A DNA stretch of 64,000 nt, taken from assembly GCA_050952065.1 (NCBI GenBank), contig JBMNKF010000007.1:186001-250000 (forward strand). Reading direction: 5' to 3'. Made by a program: the position numbers and the translations under genes. This document shows positions 26,077-35,660 of this stretch, in pieces. This DNA comes from JAXGZG01 sp050952065 (lineage in GTDB: Bacteria; Bacillota; Sulfobacillia; Fermentithermobacillales; Fermentithermobacillaceae). The first letter of the stretch is position 1; the number at the start of each line of letters is the position of its first letter. Below the pieces are notes generated by a model. It was not told the origin of the DNA and ran no database searches. It saw nothing but the letters and a program-made list of their open reading frames with translations.

Positions 26077-26361
26077 TTAGCGGACTTCATCTGCCCCTGC
26101 GGTCACCTCTCGAGACCTATCGGCTGGTTCAACGAGAATAGTTGTGTTCACTGTTCGGGAAGGCGTTATGGTAGAAATGGCGTGTTTATATATGAGCATC
26201 TGCTTGCCTTCGCTCTCTAAAATGACCGTGAAATTGTCGAAGCCCTTGACGTGGCCTCTTAGCTGGAAACCGTTGATGAGGTATACGGTTGTCTGGATGC
26301 TGTCCTTACGCACCTGATTGAGGAAAGAATCCTGAAGATTGACCGATGCCTTCGTCGCCAC
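26077..26361 (-). CDS. hfq: RNA chaperone Hfq
   Basis: 94 residues. The Sm1 motif (VYLINGFQLRGHVKGFDNFTV) and Sm2 motif (YKHAISTI) are intact, including the Lys-His pair of the proximal RNA-binding pore. The first 12 residues (VNLQDSFLNQVRK) fit the family, and the tail of about 25 residues is acidic and short, as in Gram-positive Hfq. GTG 26361 is seven bases after GGGGAG. The hexamer binds small RNAs and A-rich messages. It follows miaA, the near-universal order. Confidence 0.95.
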   Translation of the reverse strand: MATKASVNLQDSFLNQVRKDSIQTTVYLINGFQLRGHVKGFDNFTVILESEGKQMLIYKHAISTITPSRTVNTTILVEPADRSREVTAGADEVR

Positions 26362-26412
26362 TTTCGCTCTCCCCGCTTTCTCCGGCCGAAAAACTTCTAG
26401 GCAGCCTTTGTC

Positions 26413-27354
26413 TCAGTATCCGGCCGCTTCCTTCGCCTCTTTGACGATACTATCCCACGATCTATCCTTGCCTGCTCTCACCCAGTTTATGCCTTCTTCC
26501 CGGGAAAACCATGTGAACTGCCTCTTGGCTAGACGTCTAGTGTTGCGCATTATGAGGTTCTTCGTTTCGTCCAGAGTTGAAAAGCCTGCCAGGTAGTTGC
26601 ACGTCTCTTTGTAGCATAGTCCTTGCATGCTCGGAAGGTCTTGACTATACCCTTGATCTAGGAGATACTTGACTTCTTCCACTAACCCCCGCTTAAATTG
26701 CCTTTCTACTCGATAATCGATCCTTTGATAAAGCTCTTGGCGTTCCCACCAAAGGCCTAAGATGGCGGCCTGGTAGCGCGGGGCACGAGTCTTGGTTGCC
26801 CCTACCCTGCTGGAAATCGGTTTTCCCGTGGCTTCGTAGTATTCCAACGCTCGTATCACTCGTTTCTGATCTTGCGGGTGTAGATTTTTCCAGGAAACTG
26901 GGTCTTTATCCAGGAGTTTGTTGTGGAGCGCCTCATTGCCATGTTCTTTGGCGAAACCTTGCATCCTGCGGCGAAACTCCCAGTCTGGCGGAGCGTCTTC
27001 CAAAGGGTAGTCTCGGAGCAGTGCCCTCATGTAGAAGCCCGTGCCTCCCACGATGCATGGCACACGGCCTCTTGCCTTAATGCTTCTTATGGCGCATTGG
27101 GCTAAACGTACGAACTCCTCTACGCTCCATTCCTGGTCGGGATCTTTGACATCTATGAGGTGGTGTGCGACTCTCTCTTGTTCCTCTCGGGATGGCTTGT
27201 CGGTGCCGATATCCATGCCGCGGTACACTTGCATCGAGTCGGCAGAGATAATCTCCAAAGGGATACTGGCCGCGAGATCTAGCGCCAATCGCGACTTTCC
27301 AGATGCTGTCGGGCCGGCGATAACCAGAATTTCGTTGGACTCGAGTTTTCGCAT
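26413..27354 (-). CDS. miaA: tRNA dimethylallyltransferase
   Basis: 313 residues, typical length. It shows the P-loop AGPTASGKSRLALDLA, ISADSMQVYRGMDIGTDKP, HHLIDVKDPDQEWSVEEF, IVGGTGFYMRALL and the late YKETCNYLAG and KRQFTWFSRE blocks. It adds an isopentenyl group to A37 of tRNAs reading UNN codons. MiaB, four genes upstream in the same block, then methylthiolates that base. Confidence 0.96.
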   Translation of the reverse strand: MRKLESNEILVIAGPTASGKSRLALDLAASIPLEIISADSMQVYRGMDIGTDKPSREEQERVAHHLIDVKDPDQEWSVEEFVRLAQCAIRSIKARGRVPCIVGGTGFYMRALLRDYPLEDAPPDWEFRRRMQGFAKEHGNEALHNKLLDKDPVSWKNLHPQDQKRVIRALEYYEATGKPISSRVGATKTRAPRYQAAILGLWWERQELYQRIDYRVERQFKRGLVEEVKYLLDQGYSQDLPSMQGLCYKETCNYLAGFSTLDETKNLIMRNTRRLAKRQFTWFSREEGINWVRAGKDRSWDSIVKEAKEAAGY

Positions 27355-27363
27355 TTCACGTTA

Positions 27364-29082
27364 TTATACCCGCGCAGGGCCCACGTGGGAAGTTCTGCCA
27401 AAGAAATCTCCGATCTCTTTCAACGGGATTTCCTTTACAGTGGGACGTCCGTGAGGGCAAACCCTCGCCGACGGGGTCCGATACAGATCCTCGATTAGGG
27501 CTCTGGCTTCTTGAGGCTTCAAGGGCTTTCCGGCTCGTACAGAGGCGTGACAGGCCGCAAGAGCGGCTTTTGAAGCCGCCATGACGTCTTTGGGGGAAAG
27601 CCCGTCCAAAGACTCCTGTGATATGGAACCGAGAACGTCCCTCAAGTTTTCGGGGTTAAGGGGTTGTCCCAAGACGAGGGGAACTCCTGTCACCATCACG
27701 GTAGTCTCTCCCACAAGCCTCGATCTGAAGCCCAGATCTTCTAAGTAGGCTTCATTGTCTTGGTAACAAGTCGATTCGCCGGGAGAGAGGCGGACAATCT
27801 CAGCTACTAGGAGATCCTGACTTGCACTGGGCAGACTCAGTAGCTTCAGGTATGTGATGCTCTCCATAAGAGCGTGTTTGTCTATGATCAAGAGCGATTC
27901 TCTTGTCTTTGCCACAAGATATGTACACTGGATCTCACCTAGATACTCCCAGTCATCAGTCTCCTTGTCCCTTACTTCCGAAACCATTGGTAGGGATAGG
28001 GCCGGTCTAGGAGCCAAATCTTGGTATGTGCTCATGGGTGCAGGAGGCTTGAGAGTTCGGGATGTCTCTCCTGTGGCGCTACCCATCAGCTCCGAAGACA
28101 CAAGGGCGCGGCTTAGCGCATGGATTACGGCTCTGCGCACCCCGGCATCGTTTCTGAACCTGACCTCCGCTTTAGTCGGATGAACGTTAACGTCCACGTC
28201 TTCCGGGGAGATTTCCAGGTTCAAGAATACCACTGGGTAGGTTTTGGGAGGCAACAGTCCCCGGTAGGATTCGTCTAATGCCCAGGCATACCACGGGGTC
28301 TTCACCGGTCGCCGGTTGACGGAGAGGAACTGCCGGTCTCTCTGCCTGCGATAGAGGCGGGGCAAGCCTAGCAGCCCACATATCCTCACAGAATCCCGTT
28401 CTTCTGCAGGTTCGAGAGACACCACGGCGCCTGCGATCTCTGGCCCGTACAAGTCGGCCACCGTGTTCAGGAGGCCCAGTCCTCCGGTCATAAGAATCGT
28501 CTTGCCCTGGGATATGAGTTCGAACCGCACTTCTGGCCACGCAAGCGCCAGACGTTCCATCACCTCGATGATGGCCTGTCTTTCCCTGGTCTTAGTCTTG
28601 ATGAATTTTAGCCGGGCCGGGGTGTTGTAGAACAGGTCTCTAACCTCCACGGTTGTTCCGCGAGGCAGGCCACGTTCCGAAACTCCTATCACTTTCCCGC
28701 CCTCAACTTGTACCATTGCGGCAGCCGGAGACTCTTCGGTTCGAGAGAGTAGGGTCATACGTGAGCAGGACGCTATGGACGGCAGCGCTTCGCCTCGGAA
28801 TCCAAGAGTACCAACTAGATGCAAGTCGTCTATGACCTTAAGCTTAGAGGTAGCGAACCGTTCGATCGACAAGACGGCGTCTTCCCTCGTCATGCCTTCT
28901 CCGTCATCAGACACTCTGATGAGTGAAAGCCCTGAATCCTCCACTTCCACTATGATTCTGCCAGATCCAGCGTCTAAGGCGTTCTCGACCAGTTCCTTTA
29001 CTACAGAAGCAGGTCTCTCCACTACTTCACCCGCGGCGATCTGGCTGGCTACCACCGGATCCAGCCTTTCTATTCGAGTCAT
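27364..29082 (-). CDS. mutL: DNA mismatch repair protein MutL
   Basis: 572 residues. The N-terminal GHKL ATPase is complete: IAAGEVVERPASVVKELVENALDAG, then DDGEGM, TLGFRGEALPSI and GTTVEVRDLFYNTPAR. The C-terminal region resembles the endonuclease type, with CPHGRPTV and ACHASVRAG. However, the metal motif DQHA(X)2E(X)4E reads DKHALMESITYL, losing the Gln and the last Glu. MutL links MutS mismatch recognition to strand removal. ATG 29082 abuts the mutS stop. The altered motif raises doubt about nicking activity. Confidence 0.95.
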   Translation of the reverse strand: MTRIERLDPVVASQIAAGEVVERPASVVKELVENALDAGSGRIIVEVEDSGLSLIRVSDDGEGMTREDAVLSIERFATSKLKVIDDLHLVGTLGFRGEALPSIASCSRMTLLSRTEESPAAAMVQVEGGKVIGVSERGLPRGTTVEVRDLFYNTPARLKFIKTKTRERQAIIEVMERLALAWPEVRFELISQGKTILMTGGLGLLNTVADLYGPEIAGAVVSLEPAEERDSVRICGLLGLPRLYRRQRDRQFLSVNRRPVKTPWYAWALDESYRGLLPPKTYPVVFLNLEISPEDVDVNVHPTKAEVRFRNDAGVRRAVIHALSRALVSSELMGSATGETSRTLKPPAPMSTYQDLAPRPALSLPMVSEVRDKETDDWEYLGEIQCTYLVAKTRESLLIIDKHALMESITYLKLLSLPSASQDLLVAEIVRLSPGESTCYQDNEAYLEDLGFRSRLVGETTVMVTGVPLVLGQPLNPENLRDVLGSISQESLDGLSPKDVMAASKAALAACHASVRAGKPLKPQEARALIEDLYRTPSARVCPHGRPTVKEIPLKEIGDFFGRTSHVGPARV

Positions 29083-31731
29083 CTAGAAGTCCTCCTCCAG
29101 GGCTATCCGCTTCTTCAGGTCATACAAGAAATCCAGGGCGTCGCGGGGGCTGAATCCGTCGAGATCCAGTTCCATGAGTTCATCTAAGATCGTTTTGGCA
29201 AAAGTGGAAGAAGTGGCGACTTCTCCCCCAAACAGAGTAGCTTGTCCTGGGACGAGATCTTCCTCCCAGGAGCGAGAAGATCGAGAGATCACTTGAGCCA
29301 AGATGCCGGTCTTCGAGCGAGAGCCGCGTCGGGTCTCAGATTCGAGTCCGACCAGTATCTCTTTGGCGCGGGCTACCACCTTAGCCGGAAGTCCGGCCAT
29401 GGCCGAGACTTCAATGCCGAAACTCCCTTGGGAGATTCCTGGCACAACTTTTCGTAGGAGAGTTATGTCGTCCCCGGTCCTCTTGACGGAAACGTGATAA
29501 TTGCCTATCTCGGGTCTAAGGTCCGCCAGGAGAGTGAGCTCTCGGTAGTGAGTGGCCACCAGGGCCATGGCTCCGATAGTCCTCGGATCGGCCAGGTGTT
29601 CCACCACAGCCCAAGCCACAGAAAGTCCATCGAAAGTTCCGGTCCCTCTGCCGATTTCGTCTAGGATCACAAGACTCTGGCGTGTGGCCTGGGTGAGTAT
29701 TCTAGATACCTCGGTCATTTCCACCATGAATGTGGATTGTCCCATAACCAAGTCATCATAAGCGCCAACCCGTGCGAAAATCTTATCTACAGGAGTAATC
29801 GAGCACGCTTTGCAGGGTACGTAGGAACCCATTTGAGCCATTACTGCAATGAGAGCCGCCTGACGGCAATAAGTTGATTTGCCTCCCATGTTGGGGCCCG
29901 TGATGATCATAACCCGTTCTTCACCAAGAGATAAGTCGTTTGGCACGTAGGTGCCTGGTGGCAGTATTCTTTCCAGGACCGGATGCCTTCCCTCTTGGAT
30001 GGTGAAACCTCCGTCCTGAGTCAAGTTGGGACAAACATAGTCGTATGCGTGGGCGACTTCCGCTAGAGAAGTCAGGACATCCCATTCGGCAACGGCTCTT
30101 GCGGTCTTTTGGATGCGCCGCAGGTAAGTCACGACGAGATCCCTTATCTCGCAAAATATGCGGTGTTCTTCTCGGCAGAGTCTTTCTTCTGCCCCCAGGA
30201 TCGCCGCCTCTTGTTCACGTAGTTCAGGAGTGATAAACCTTTCTGCCGATACCAGAGTCTGCTTACGTATGTAATCTTCGGGTACTCTGTCCAAGTATGA
30301 TTTGGTGACTTCAATGTAATAGCCAAAGACTCTGTTGTAGCCTACTTTCAAGCTCTTTATTCCTGTACGTTCCCTCTCTTTGGTCTCGAGATCCAGAATC
30401 CACTTTTTGCCACCCATGGCCAACTGGCGCAATTCATCGAGATTGGCGTCGTATCCTCCCCGAATGATTCCGCCGTTGGTGATCGTCAAAGGAGGCTCAT
30501 CCACGATGGATGCTCTGACTGCGGACACTGCCTCGGGTACTTGGTCCAAACGGTCATGCAGTTCCTTGAGAAGGCGTGAAGATGCCTTGGCGCAGGTAGA
30601 CCTGAGGTCCCCCACACTCTCTAATGAGGATGCCATGGCCACCAAGTCTCGAGCGTCACAAGACTTGTAAGCTATCTTGGTCGCCAGCTTCTCAAGGTCT
30701 CTCACTTTGGAGAGAATAGACCGAATCTCCATGCGGAGGACTCCGTCGTTGCGGATTTCTGTTACCGCCTCCAGTCTCGCGCGAATCTGGTCAATATCTC
30801 TGAGGGGTCTTTCGATCCATTGCCTAAGGAGTCGGGTCCCCATGGATGTGCAGCACTTGTTCAGAACCCAGAAAAGTGAGCCGTGAACTCCGCCCTGAAG
30901 CCGAGAAAGGAGCTCTAGGTTTCGTACGGTGGAACGGTCCATCTCCATGAACCCTTCTTCTAGATATAAGCGGGGTTCTTTAAGGTGGCCCAGATCGGTC
31001 ATCTGAGTCCGCTCTACGTAGGCCAGAAGCCCTGCCAACGCGTTCTTGGAGAGGCTCTTAGGGTCCTTTGGGCATGTCCCAGAGTCGAACGCGCCGGCGT
31101 CAAAGGCAGCTATGGATATGCCCGGAAGAGCTTTCTCAATCCTGGCGGCCAGGTCTTTATGATGTGGTGTATCTGGTATCACGCACTCTCTCGGAAAGAG
31201 ACGGCACATTTCTTCAACTACCCGGGATACGCCCTTGGAACCGGATCTCATGGGTTCGGTCTCATCTTCCGTCATGCTGGCCAAAAGGACCTCTCCTGTG
31301 GACAGGTCGCATGCGGCCAACCCCGCCCCTTGATACTTGTTTAGGTAGATGCCCACAATATAGCTTGGTGAGGAGTCGGGAGCGCCCTCCCAGTATGTGC
31401 CCGGTGTAATGACCCTAGTCACCTCTCGCTTAACCAGACCTTTGGAAAGTGCAGGGTCTTCCACTTGATCGCATATCGCTACCTTATATCCTTTTTCCAC
31501 CAATACTTTGATGTAATCTTGAACCGAATGATAGGGGACGCCGCACATTGGAGCGCGATCGCCACGGCCGGCGTCTCGACCTGTGAGAGTGATGCCAAGC
31601 TCTTTGGAGCCGATTTCAGCGTCCTCATAGAACAACTCGTAGAAGTCCCCCAACCGAAAGAAGAGCAGAGCATCCGGGTGGCGGGATTTCAACTTCGACC
31701 ACTGGGCCATCATGGGAGTCTTGTCTTTCAT
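29083..31731 (-). CDS. mutS: DNA mismatch repair protein MutS
   Basis: 882 residues from ATG 31731, whose A is shared with the miaB stop (TGATG), so the two are coupled. The mismatch-binding motif FFRLGDFYELF carries the Phe-x-Glu reader near residue 40. Connector, lever and clamp domains follow, then the ATPase: GPNMGGKSTYCRQAAL, ARVGAYDDLVMGQSTFMVEM and DEIGRGTGTFDGLSVAWAV. It recognises base mismatches and recruits MutL. An in-frame TTG at 31758 is possible but has less support. Confidence 0.96.
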   Translation of the reverse strand: MKDKTPMMAQWSKLKSRHPDALLFFRLGDFYELFYEDAEIGSKELGITLTGRDAGRGDRAPMCGVPYHSVQDYIKVLVEKGYKVAICDQVEDPALSKGLVKREVTRVITPGTYWEGAPDSSPSYIVGIYLNKYQGAGLAACDLSTGEVLLASMTEDETEPMRSGSKGVSRVVEEMCRLFPRECVIPDTPHHKDLAARIEKALPGISIAAFDAGAFDSGTCPKDPKSLSKNALAGLLAYVERTQMTDLGHLKEPRLYLEEGFMEMDRSTVRNLELLSRLQGGVHGSLFWVLNKCCTSMGTRLLRQWIERPLRDIDQIRARLEAVTEIRNDGVLRMEIRSILSKVRDLEKLATKIAYKSCDARDLVAMASSLESVGDLRSTCAKASSRLLKELHDRLDQVPEAVSAVRASIVDEPPLTITNGGIIRGGYDANLDELRQLAMGGKKWILDLETKERERTGIKSLKVGYNRVFGYYIEVTKSYLDRVPEDYIRKQTLVSAERFITPELREQEAAILGAEERLCREEHRIFCEIRDLVVTYLRRIQKTARAVAEWDVLTSLAEVAHAYDYVCPNLTQDGGFTIQEGRHPVLERILPPGTYVPNDLSLGEERVMIITGPNMGGKSTYCRQAALIAVMAQMGSYVPCKACSITPVDKIFARVGAYDDLVMGQSTFMVEMTEVSRILTQATRQSLVILDEIGRGTGTFDGLSVAWAVVEHLADPRTIGAMALVATHYRELTLLADLRPEIGNYHVSVKRTGDDITLLRKVVPGISQGSFGIEVSAMAGLPAKVVARAKEILVGLESETRRGSRSKTGILAQVISRSSRSWEEDLVPGQATLFGGEVATSSTFAKTILDELMELDLDGFSPRDALDFLYDLKKRIALEEDF

Positions 31732-33113
31732 CAAATGATCTGTCCTCTCAAATACCAAGTCCCGGCTTCGTCTATTCGAACGTTAACAAGCCTTCCCGGC
31801 GCAGCCTCTCCAAAGGCCACAACCATCTTGTTTGTACGTGTACGCCCTTTGATTTCGGGGCCGTTTGGCGTATTGTGTCCAGAGGATTCTTCAACCAGCA
31901 CTTCAACTGTATTTCCTATCAAACGCTCATTTATCTCCCGGGTTATGTTGCCTTGGACTTTCACTAGTTCTTGCAGACGCCGGGACTTGGTGGCGGCGTC
32001 TACCTGGTTTTTCATGCGTGCTGCCGCCGTACCTTTTCTGGGTGAGAAAATAAAAGTGAACGCCCCGTCAAACCGGCATCTTCTGACCATATCAAGAGTG
32101 TCTTCGAAATCCTCCTCTGTTTCGCCTGGAAACCCAACGATTATGTCTGTAGTTAGAGAGGCTTCCGGCACAGTCTCCATTATGTAGTCTCTGAGGTCAA
32201 GGTAGTGTTGGCGATCGTACCCCCTGTTCATGAGGCTCAAGATCCTATCGGAGCCCGACTGAAGGGGAAGGTGGAAGTGTTCGCACACACTGGCGCTATC
32301 TCTCACGGCATCCACCATATCCCGACTGAAGTCCCTGGGGTGAGAAGTGAAATACCGTAATCTCACTAGGCCTTCCACTTGACCCAGATCCCTAAGTAGG
32401 TTGGCAAACCCATACGAACCTGTCCCGATATCCAGTCCATAAGCGTTGACGTTCTGACCGAGAAGTGTGATCTCTCTGTAACCCTGCTTGGAGAGATCGG
32501 AAACCTCCTTGATGATGGCTTCCGGGCTTCTGGAGACCTGCGGGCCTCTAACGTAGGGCACAATACAGTACGAACAAAAGTTGTCGCAGCCGTACATGAC
32601 ATTCACATATGCCGAGACTCCCGGAGTCACCGCCCTGGGGAGCCCTTCAGGGAGAGCCTGGATAGACTCGCCATTTCTCGTTTCGCTCCTGCCTGGGGAT
32701 ACCGCCACCAAGACAGGCTGCCTTCTACCAAGAGACTCTCTAACCAGTTGAGGTATTTTGACCACATGGCCTGGGCCGGTGATCACCTGAACGTAAGGCG
32801 CTCGGGCGCGAACCCTGGTAAGAGTCTCAGGCAGCTGTGCCATGCAGCCTGACAGAACTAAGACGGGCTCCGGTCTTCCCCGTCTCATGGCGTGGATTTT
32901 CCCCAGTCTGCTCCAGACCTTGTTCTCGGCAGATTCTCTCACAGCGCAAGTGTTTAGCACGATGACGTCGGCGATCTTGGGGTCCAAAGTCTGCCTCATG
33001 CCATTTTGCGTCAGGAGGCCCGCGATAGTCTCAGAGTCCCTTTCGTTCATCTGGCATCCGAAAGTCTCTATATAGAAAGTTTTAACGCCGGGTAGTTCTT
33101 GTACCAACAACAA
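31731..33113 (-). CDS. miaB: tRNA-2-methylthio-N6-dimethylallyladenosine synthase
   Basis: About 460 residues from TTG 33113, preceded by AGGGGTG; the frame is open further up, but that part is not conserved. The order is an N-terminal MTTase domain with cysteines in ETFGCQMN and LNTCAVRESAENK, a radical SAM core with YGCDNFCSYCIVPYVRG (the CxxxCxxC cluster), and a C-terminal TRAM domain (NERLIGNTVEVLVEE). It adds a methylthio group to the MiaA product at A37. It sits between thiI and mutS. Confidence 0.94.
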   Translation of the reverse strand: MLLVQELPGVKTFYIETFGCQMNERDSETIAGLLTQNGMRQTLDPKIADVIVLNTCAVRESAENKVWSRLGKIHAMRRGRPEPVLVLSGCMAQLPETLTRVRARAPYVQVITGPGHVVKIPQLVRESLGRRQPVLVAVSPGRSETRNGESIQALPEGLPRAVTPGVSAYVNVMYGCDNFCSYCIVPYVRGPQVSRSPEAIIKEVSDLSKQGYREITLLGQNVNAYGLDIGTGSYGFANLLRDLGQVEGLVRLRYFTSHPRDFSRDMVDAVRDSASVCEHFHLPLQSGSDRILSLMNRGYDRQHYLDLRDYIMETVPEASLTTDIIVGFPGETEEDFEDTLDMVRRCRFDGAFTFIFSPRKGTAAARMKNQVDAATKSRRLQELVKVQGNITREINERLIGNTVEVLVEESSGHNTPNGPEIKGRTRTNKMVVAFGEAAPGRLVNVRIDEAGTWYLRGQII

Positions 33114-33133
33114 TACACCCCTGATACCTTGTA

Positions 33134-34309
33134 TTATAAAACAAGGTCTGCTTCTTGGATTTCCTGGACGCACCGGGAAACCAGGTCTTCGATTTCCAAA
33201 GAAGACTCAGCAGTCCGAGCCTCATCTAGAGTGGGTTTGATGACCGGGTGCTTTGGCACAAACACCGAGCAGCAATCCTCGTAGGGCAGCACCGAAAGGT
33301 CGTACGTTCCGATGGACTTGGCAATTTGTGTGGTTTCGGTTTTGTTGAAGCAGATGAGGGGCCGCAACACTGGAAGTGAGGCCGCGTCTTGAATTGCCGC
33401 CAGACTCTCAATTGTCTGGCTGGCCACCTGTCCCACGTTTTCTCCAGTGAAGATGGCCTGGGCCCGTATCTTCTCGGCGAAAAGCGAAGCCACCCGCATC
33501 ATCATCCTGCGCATGACCGTGATCCTGAACCGTTCAGGCGCTTTCTCAAGGATCGCTGTCTGGATTTCGGTGAAACGGGCGATGTATAGCCGAAAGTGGG
33601 GATCGTATTCCATTAGAATCCTACTCAGGGCTATTACTTTGTCTTTCGCACGCTGGCCGGTGATAGGGTAACTCCAAAAGTGAAGCGCCGCCAACGAGAT
33701 ACCCCGTTTCATAGCCAGGTAACCGGCGACAGGGCTATCGATGCCTCCAGAGATGAGAAGTAGCCCCCTACCAGATGTGCCTATGGGTAGACCCCCGGGC
33801 CCCAAAACCTGTTCCCAGTACAGGTACGTGCCATCTTCTCTAACCTCCACTCTTAGGGTCACATCCGGGGAGTGGACGTCCACTGACAGACCTGGAAAGG
33901 CGTTCAAGATGGTGCCGCCCAACGCGCCGTTTATCTCGGGAGAAGTCAAGGGGAACGACTTGTCCGAGCGTCTTGCCTCCACTTTAAACGAGTTCACGTG
34001 GACGCTTTCTTGTGCCTGGCTCAAACATGCCACGGCACCTTCTCTGATGGCGGAAATTTCCGAAGGCACTTTTCTTGCGGGGTTGATGGCCACGATGCCC
34101 GGCACTTTGGCAAGCCTCTCAAGAGATGCTCTCTTGCAGAATTCGCCTTCCACGAAGAGCCGCCCGTGGGTTCTCACAACTCGAGCTCCGGGCATATCTC
34201 TCACGGCCCACGACACGTGTCGTTCCAGGGCCTTTTCGAATTCTCCGCGATTTGCTCGTTTTAGGCCCAATTCGCCATACCTAATTAGTAGGACTTCCTG
34301 CATACTCAT
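33134..34309 (-). CDS. thiI: tRNA 4-thiouridine sulfurtransferase ThiI
   Basis: 391 residues from ATG 34309, six bases after GGAGGA. It has an N-terminal ferredoxin-like region (LLIRYGELGLKRANRGEFE), a THUMP domain (about 60-165) and a PP-loop ATPase with LISGGIDSPVAGYLAMKRG. FTGENVGQVASQTIESL and the late YEDCCSVFVPKHP match the family. The C-terminal rhodanese domain of E. coli ThiI is absent, as in most Bacillota. It puts sulfur on U8 of tRNA using persulfide from the adjacent cysteine desulfurase, the same pairing as B. subtilis NifZ-ThiI. Confidence 0.95.
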   Translation of the reverse strand: MSMQEVLLIRYGELGLKRANRGEFEKALERHVSWAVRDMPGARVVRTHGRLFVEGEFCKRASLERLAKVPGIVAINPARKVPSEISAIREGAVACLSQAQESVHVNSFKVEARRSDKSFPLTSPEINGALGGTILNAFPGLSVDVHSPDVTLRVEVREDGTYLYWEQVLGPGGLPIGTSGRGLLLISGGIDSPVAGYLAMKRGISLAALHFWSYPITGQRAKDKVIALSRILMEYDPHFRLYIARFTEIQTAILEKAPERFRITVMRRMMMRVASLFAEKIRAQAIFTGENVGQVASQTIESLAAIQDAASLPVLRPLICFNKTETTQIAKSIGTYDLSVLPYEDCCSVFVPKHPVIKPTLDEARTAESSLEIEDLVSRCVQEIQEADLVL

Positions 34310-34325
34310 GTGCGTTCCTCCGTGT

Positions 34326-35522
34326 CTATCTCTTTCGGTGAGAGACTTTCCATGCCCGTAGAGACTCCAACGAATCTGAAAGAGCGGCAATCGTATGTGC
34401 CACGTCATCTTCCGTGGTGTAACGGGACATGGAGAACCTTATGGAACCCAAGGCTTCGGTTTCATCGCGGCCTAGGGCTAAGATGGTAGGGCTAGGTTTG
34501 GCTTTGTGAGAAGAACAAGCGGATCCGGTCGATACATATACTCCTCGTTCCTCCAGAGCATGCAAGATGCTCTCTCCTCTATATCCCGGAAACGAGAAAT
34601 GCACTATGTAGGGGGCGACGCTGCCTTCTCTCGGGCCGTGAAGGACTGCATCTGGGCATTTTGTCAAAATGCCGTCGATCAGTCTCTCGCGTAAGTGGGC
34701 CAGGCGGTCCATGACTTCCTTCCTGCTCGTCTTCCACAGATCGCAGGCAACACCGAACCCTACTATGCCAGGTACGTTCTCTGTGCCTGAACGGAGCCCG
34801 GACTCCTGGCCTCCTCCGAAAGTTAGGGGGTACAGCGAGAGACCCTTTCGGATATACAGTGCCCCCACGCCTTTTGGACCGTGTATTTTGTGACTACTCA
34901 TTGCAAGAGTATCCGCGCCCCAGTCTTTGGGCCTACACTGCAACCTTGCGAAGCCTTGCACGCCATCTACGTGAAATCTGGGGCGTTTGGGTCCGAGCTT
35001 CGACAGGGCTTGCCCTATTTGTTGGCAGGGCTGGATTGTACCGATTTCGTTTTGAACCAGCATTATGGAAATGAGGGCAGTATTGGGCCTCACGGCCTCC
35101 AGCACGGCATTGGGGTCTATGAACCCGTCTCGATCGCACCCCACAAAGGTGATGTCATAACCCACATGTCTCAAATACTCGCAGGTCTCTATGACGGACG
35201 GGTGCTCCAGTCTTGACGTGATTATGTGGTTTTTCCCTTCGCCAACCGCCCTGAGGGTGCCGAAGACGGCCCAGTTGTTGGCCTCAGTGCCTCCCGAGGT
35301 GAAGTAGATCTCTTCTGGGTGGGCGTCTACAAGGGAAGCCACAGAAGCCCTGGCCTTTTCCACGAGGTCCTGTGCCCGTGAGCCCATACTATGCAGAGAT
35401 GAAGGATTCCCCCATTCGTCTTGCAGTACTCGGATCGTGCTTTCTACCACTTCAGGGGCGGGCTTGGTAGTGGAAGAGTTGTCCATGTAAATGAAACTCC
35501 GATCGTGCGTGCCCTTTGACAA
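34326..35522 (-). CDS. Cysteine desulfurase (NifS/IscS family), probably NifZ-type partner of ThiI
   Basis: 398 residues. YMDNSSTTKP at the N-terminus, TSGGTEANN, LEHPS, HVDGVQGFAR, and the PLP lysine Lys212 (SSHKIHGPKG) are all present. The catalytic Cys336 lies in TGSACSSHK, on a class I-like loop. It converts cysteine to alanine, leaving a persulfide for thiolation. Its position 16 bases upstream of thiI suggests that it serves tRNA 4-thiouridine formation, and possibly the TtcA-like enzyme upstream. Confidence 0.93.
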   Translation of the reverse strand: MSKGTHDRSFIYMDNSSTTKPAPEVVESTIRVLQDEWGNPSSLHSMGSRAQDLVEKARASVASLVDAHPEEIYFTSGGTEANNWAVFGTLRAVGEGKNHIITSRLEHPSVIETCEYLRHVGYDITFVGCDRDGFIDPNAVLEAVRPNTALISIMLVQNEIGTIQPCQQIGQALSKLGPKRPRFHVDGVQGFARLQCRPKDWGADTLAMSSHKIHGPKGVGALYIRKGLSLYPLTFGGGQESGLRSGTENVPGIVGFGVACDLWKTSRKEVMDRLAHLRERLIDGILTKCPDAVLHGPREGSVAPYIVHFSFPGYRGESILHALEERGVYVSTGSACSSHKAKPSPTILALGRDETEALGSIRFSMSRYTTEDDVAHTIAALSDSLESLRAWKVSHRKR

Positions 35523-35660
35523 CTACGTCCCTCCATTCTCCGTTACCTTTCCCGTATTCTACTACTTCACGAGGGAGGTAATCCTCCTTACCTTTGTGAT
35601 ACGGTTTTCTTGAGTTTACAATAGCAAAGAAATCTGGTGAGGTTTGAGAGGCGATTACCG

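Noticed and set aside
32842..33075. Several 60-110 codon frames opposite miaB, mutS, mutL and hflX
   Set aside because: They are antisense shadows of well-supported genes, with no ribosome sites or motifs.
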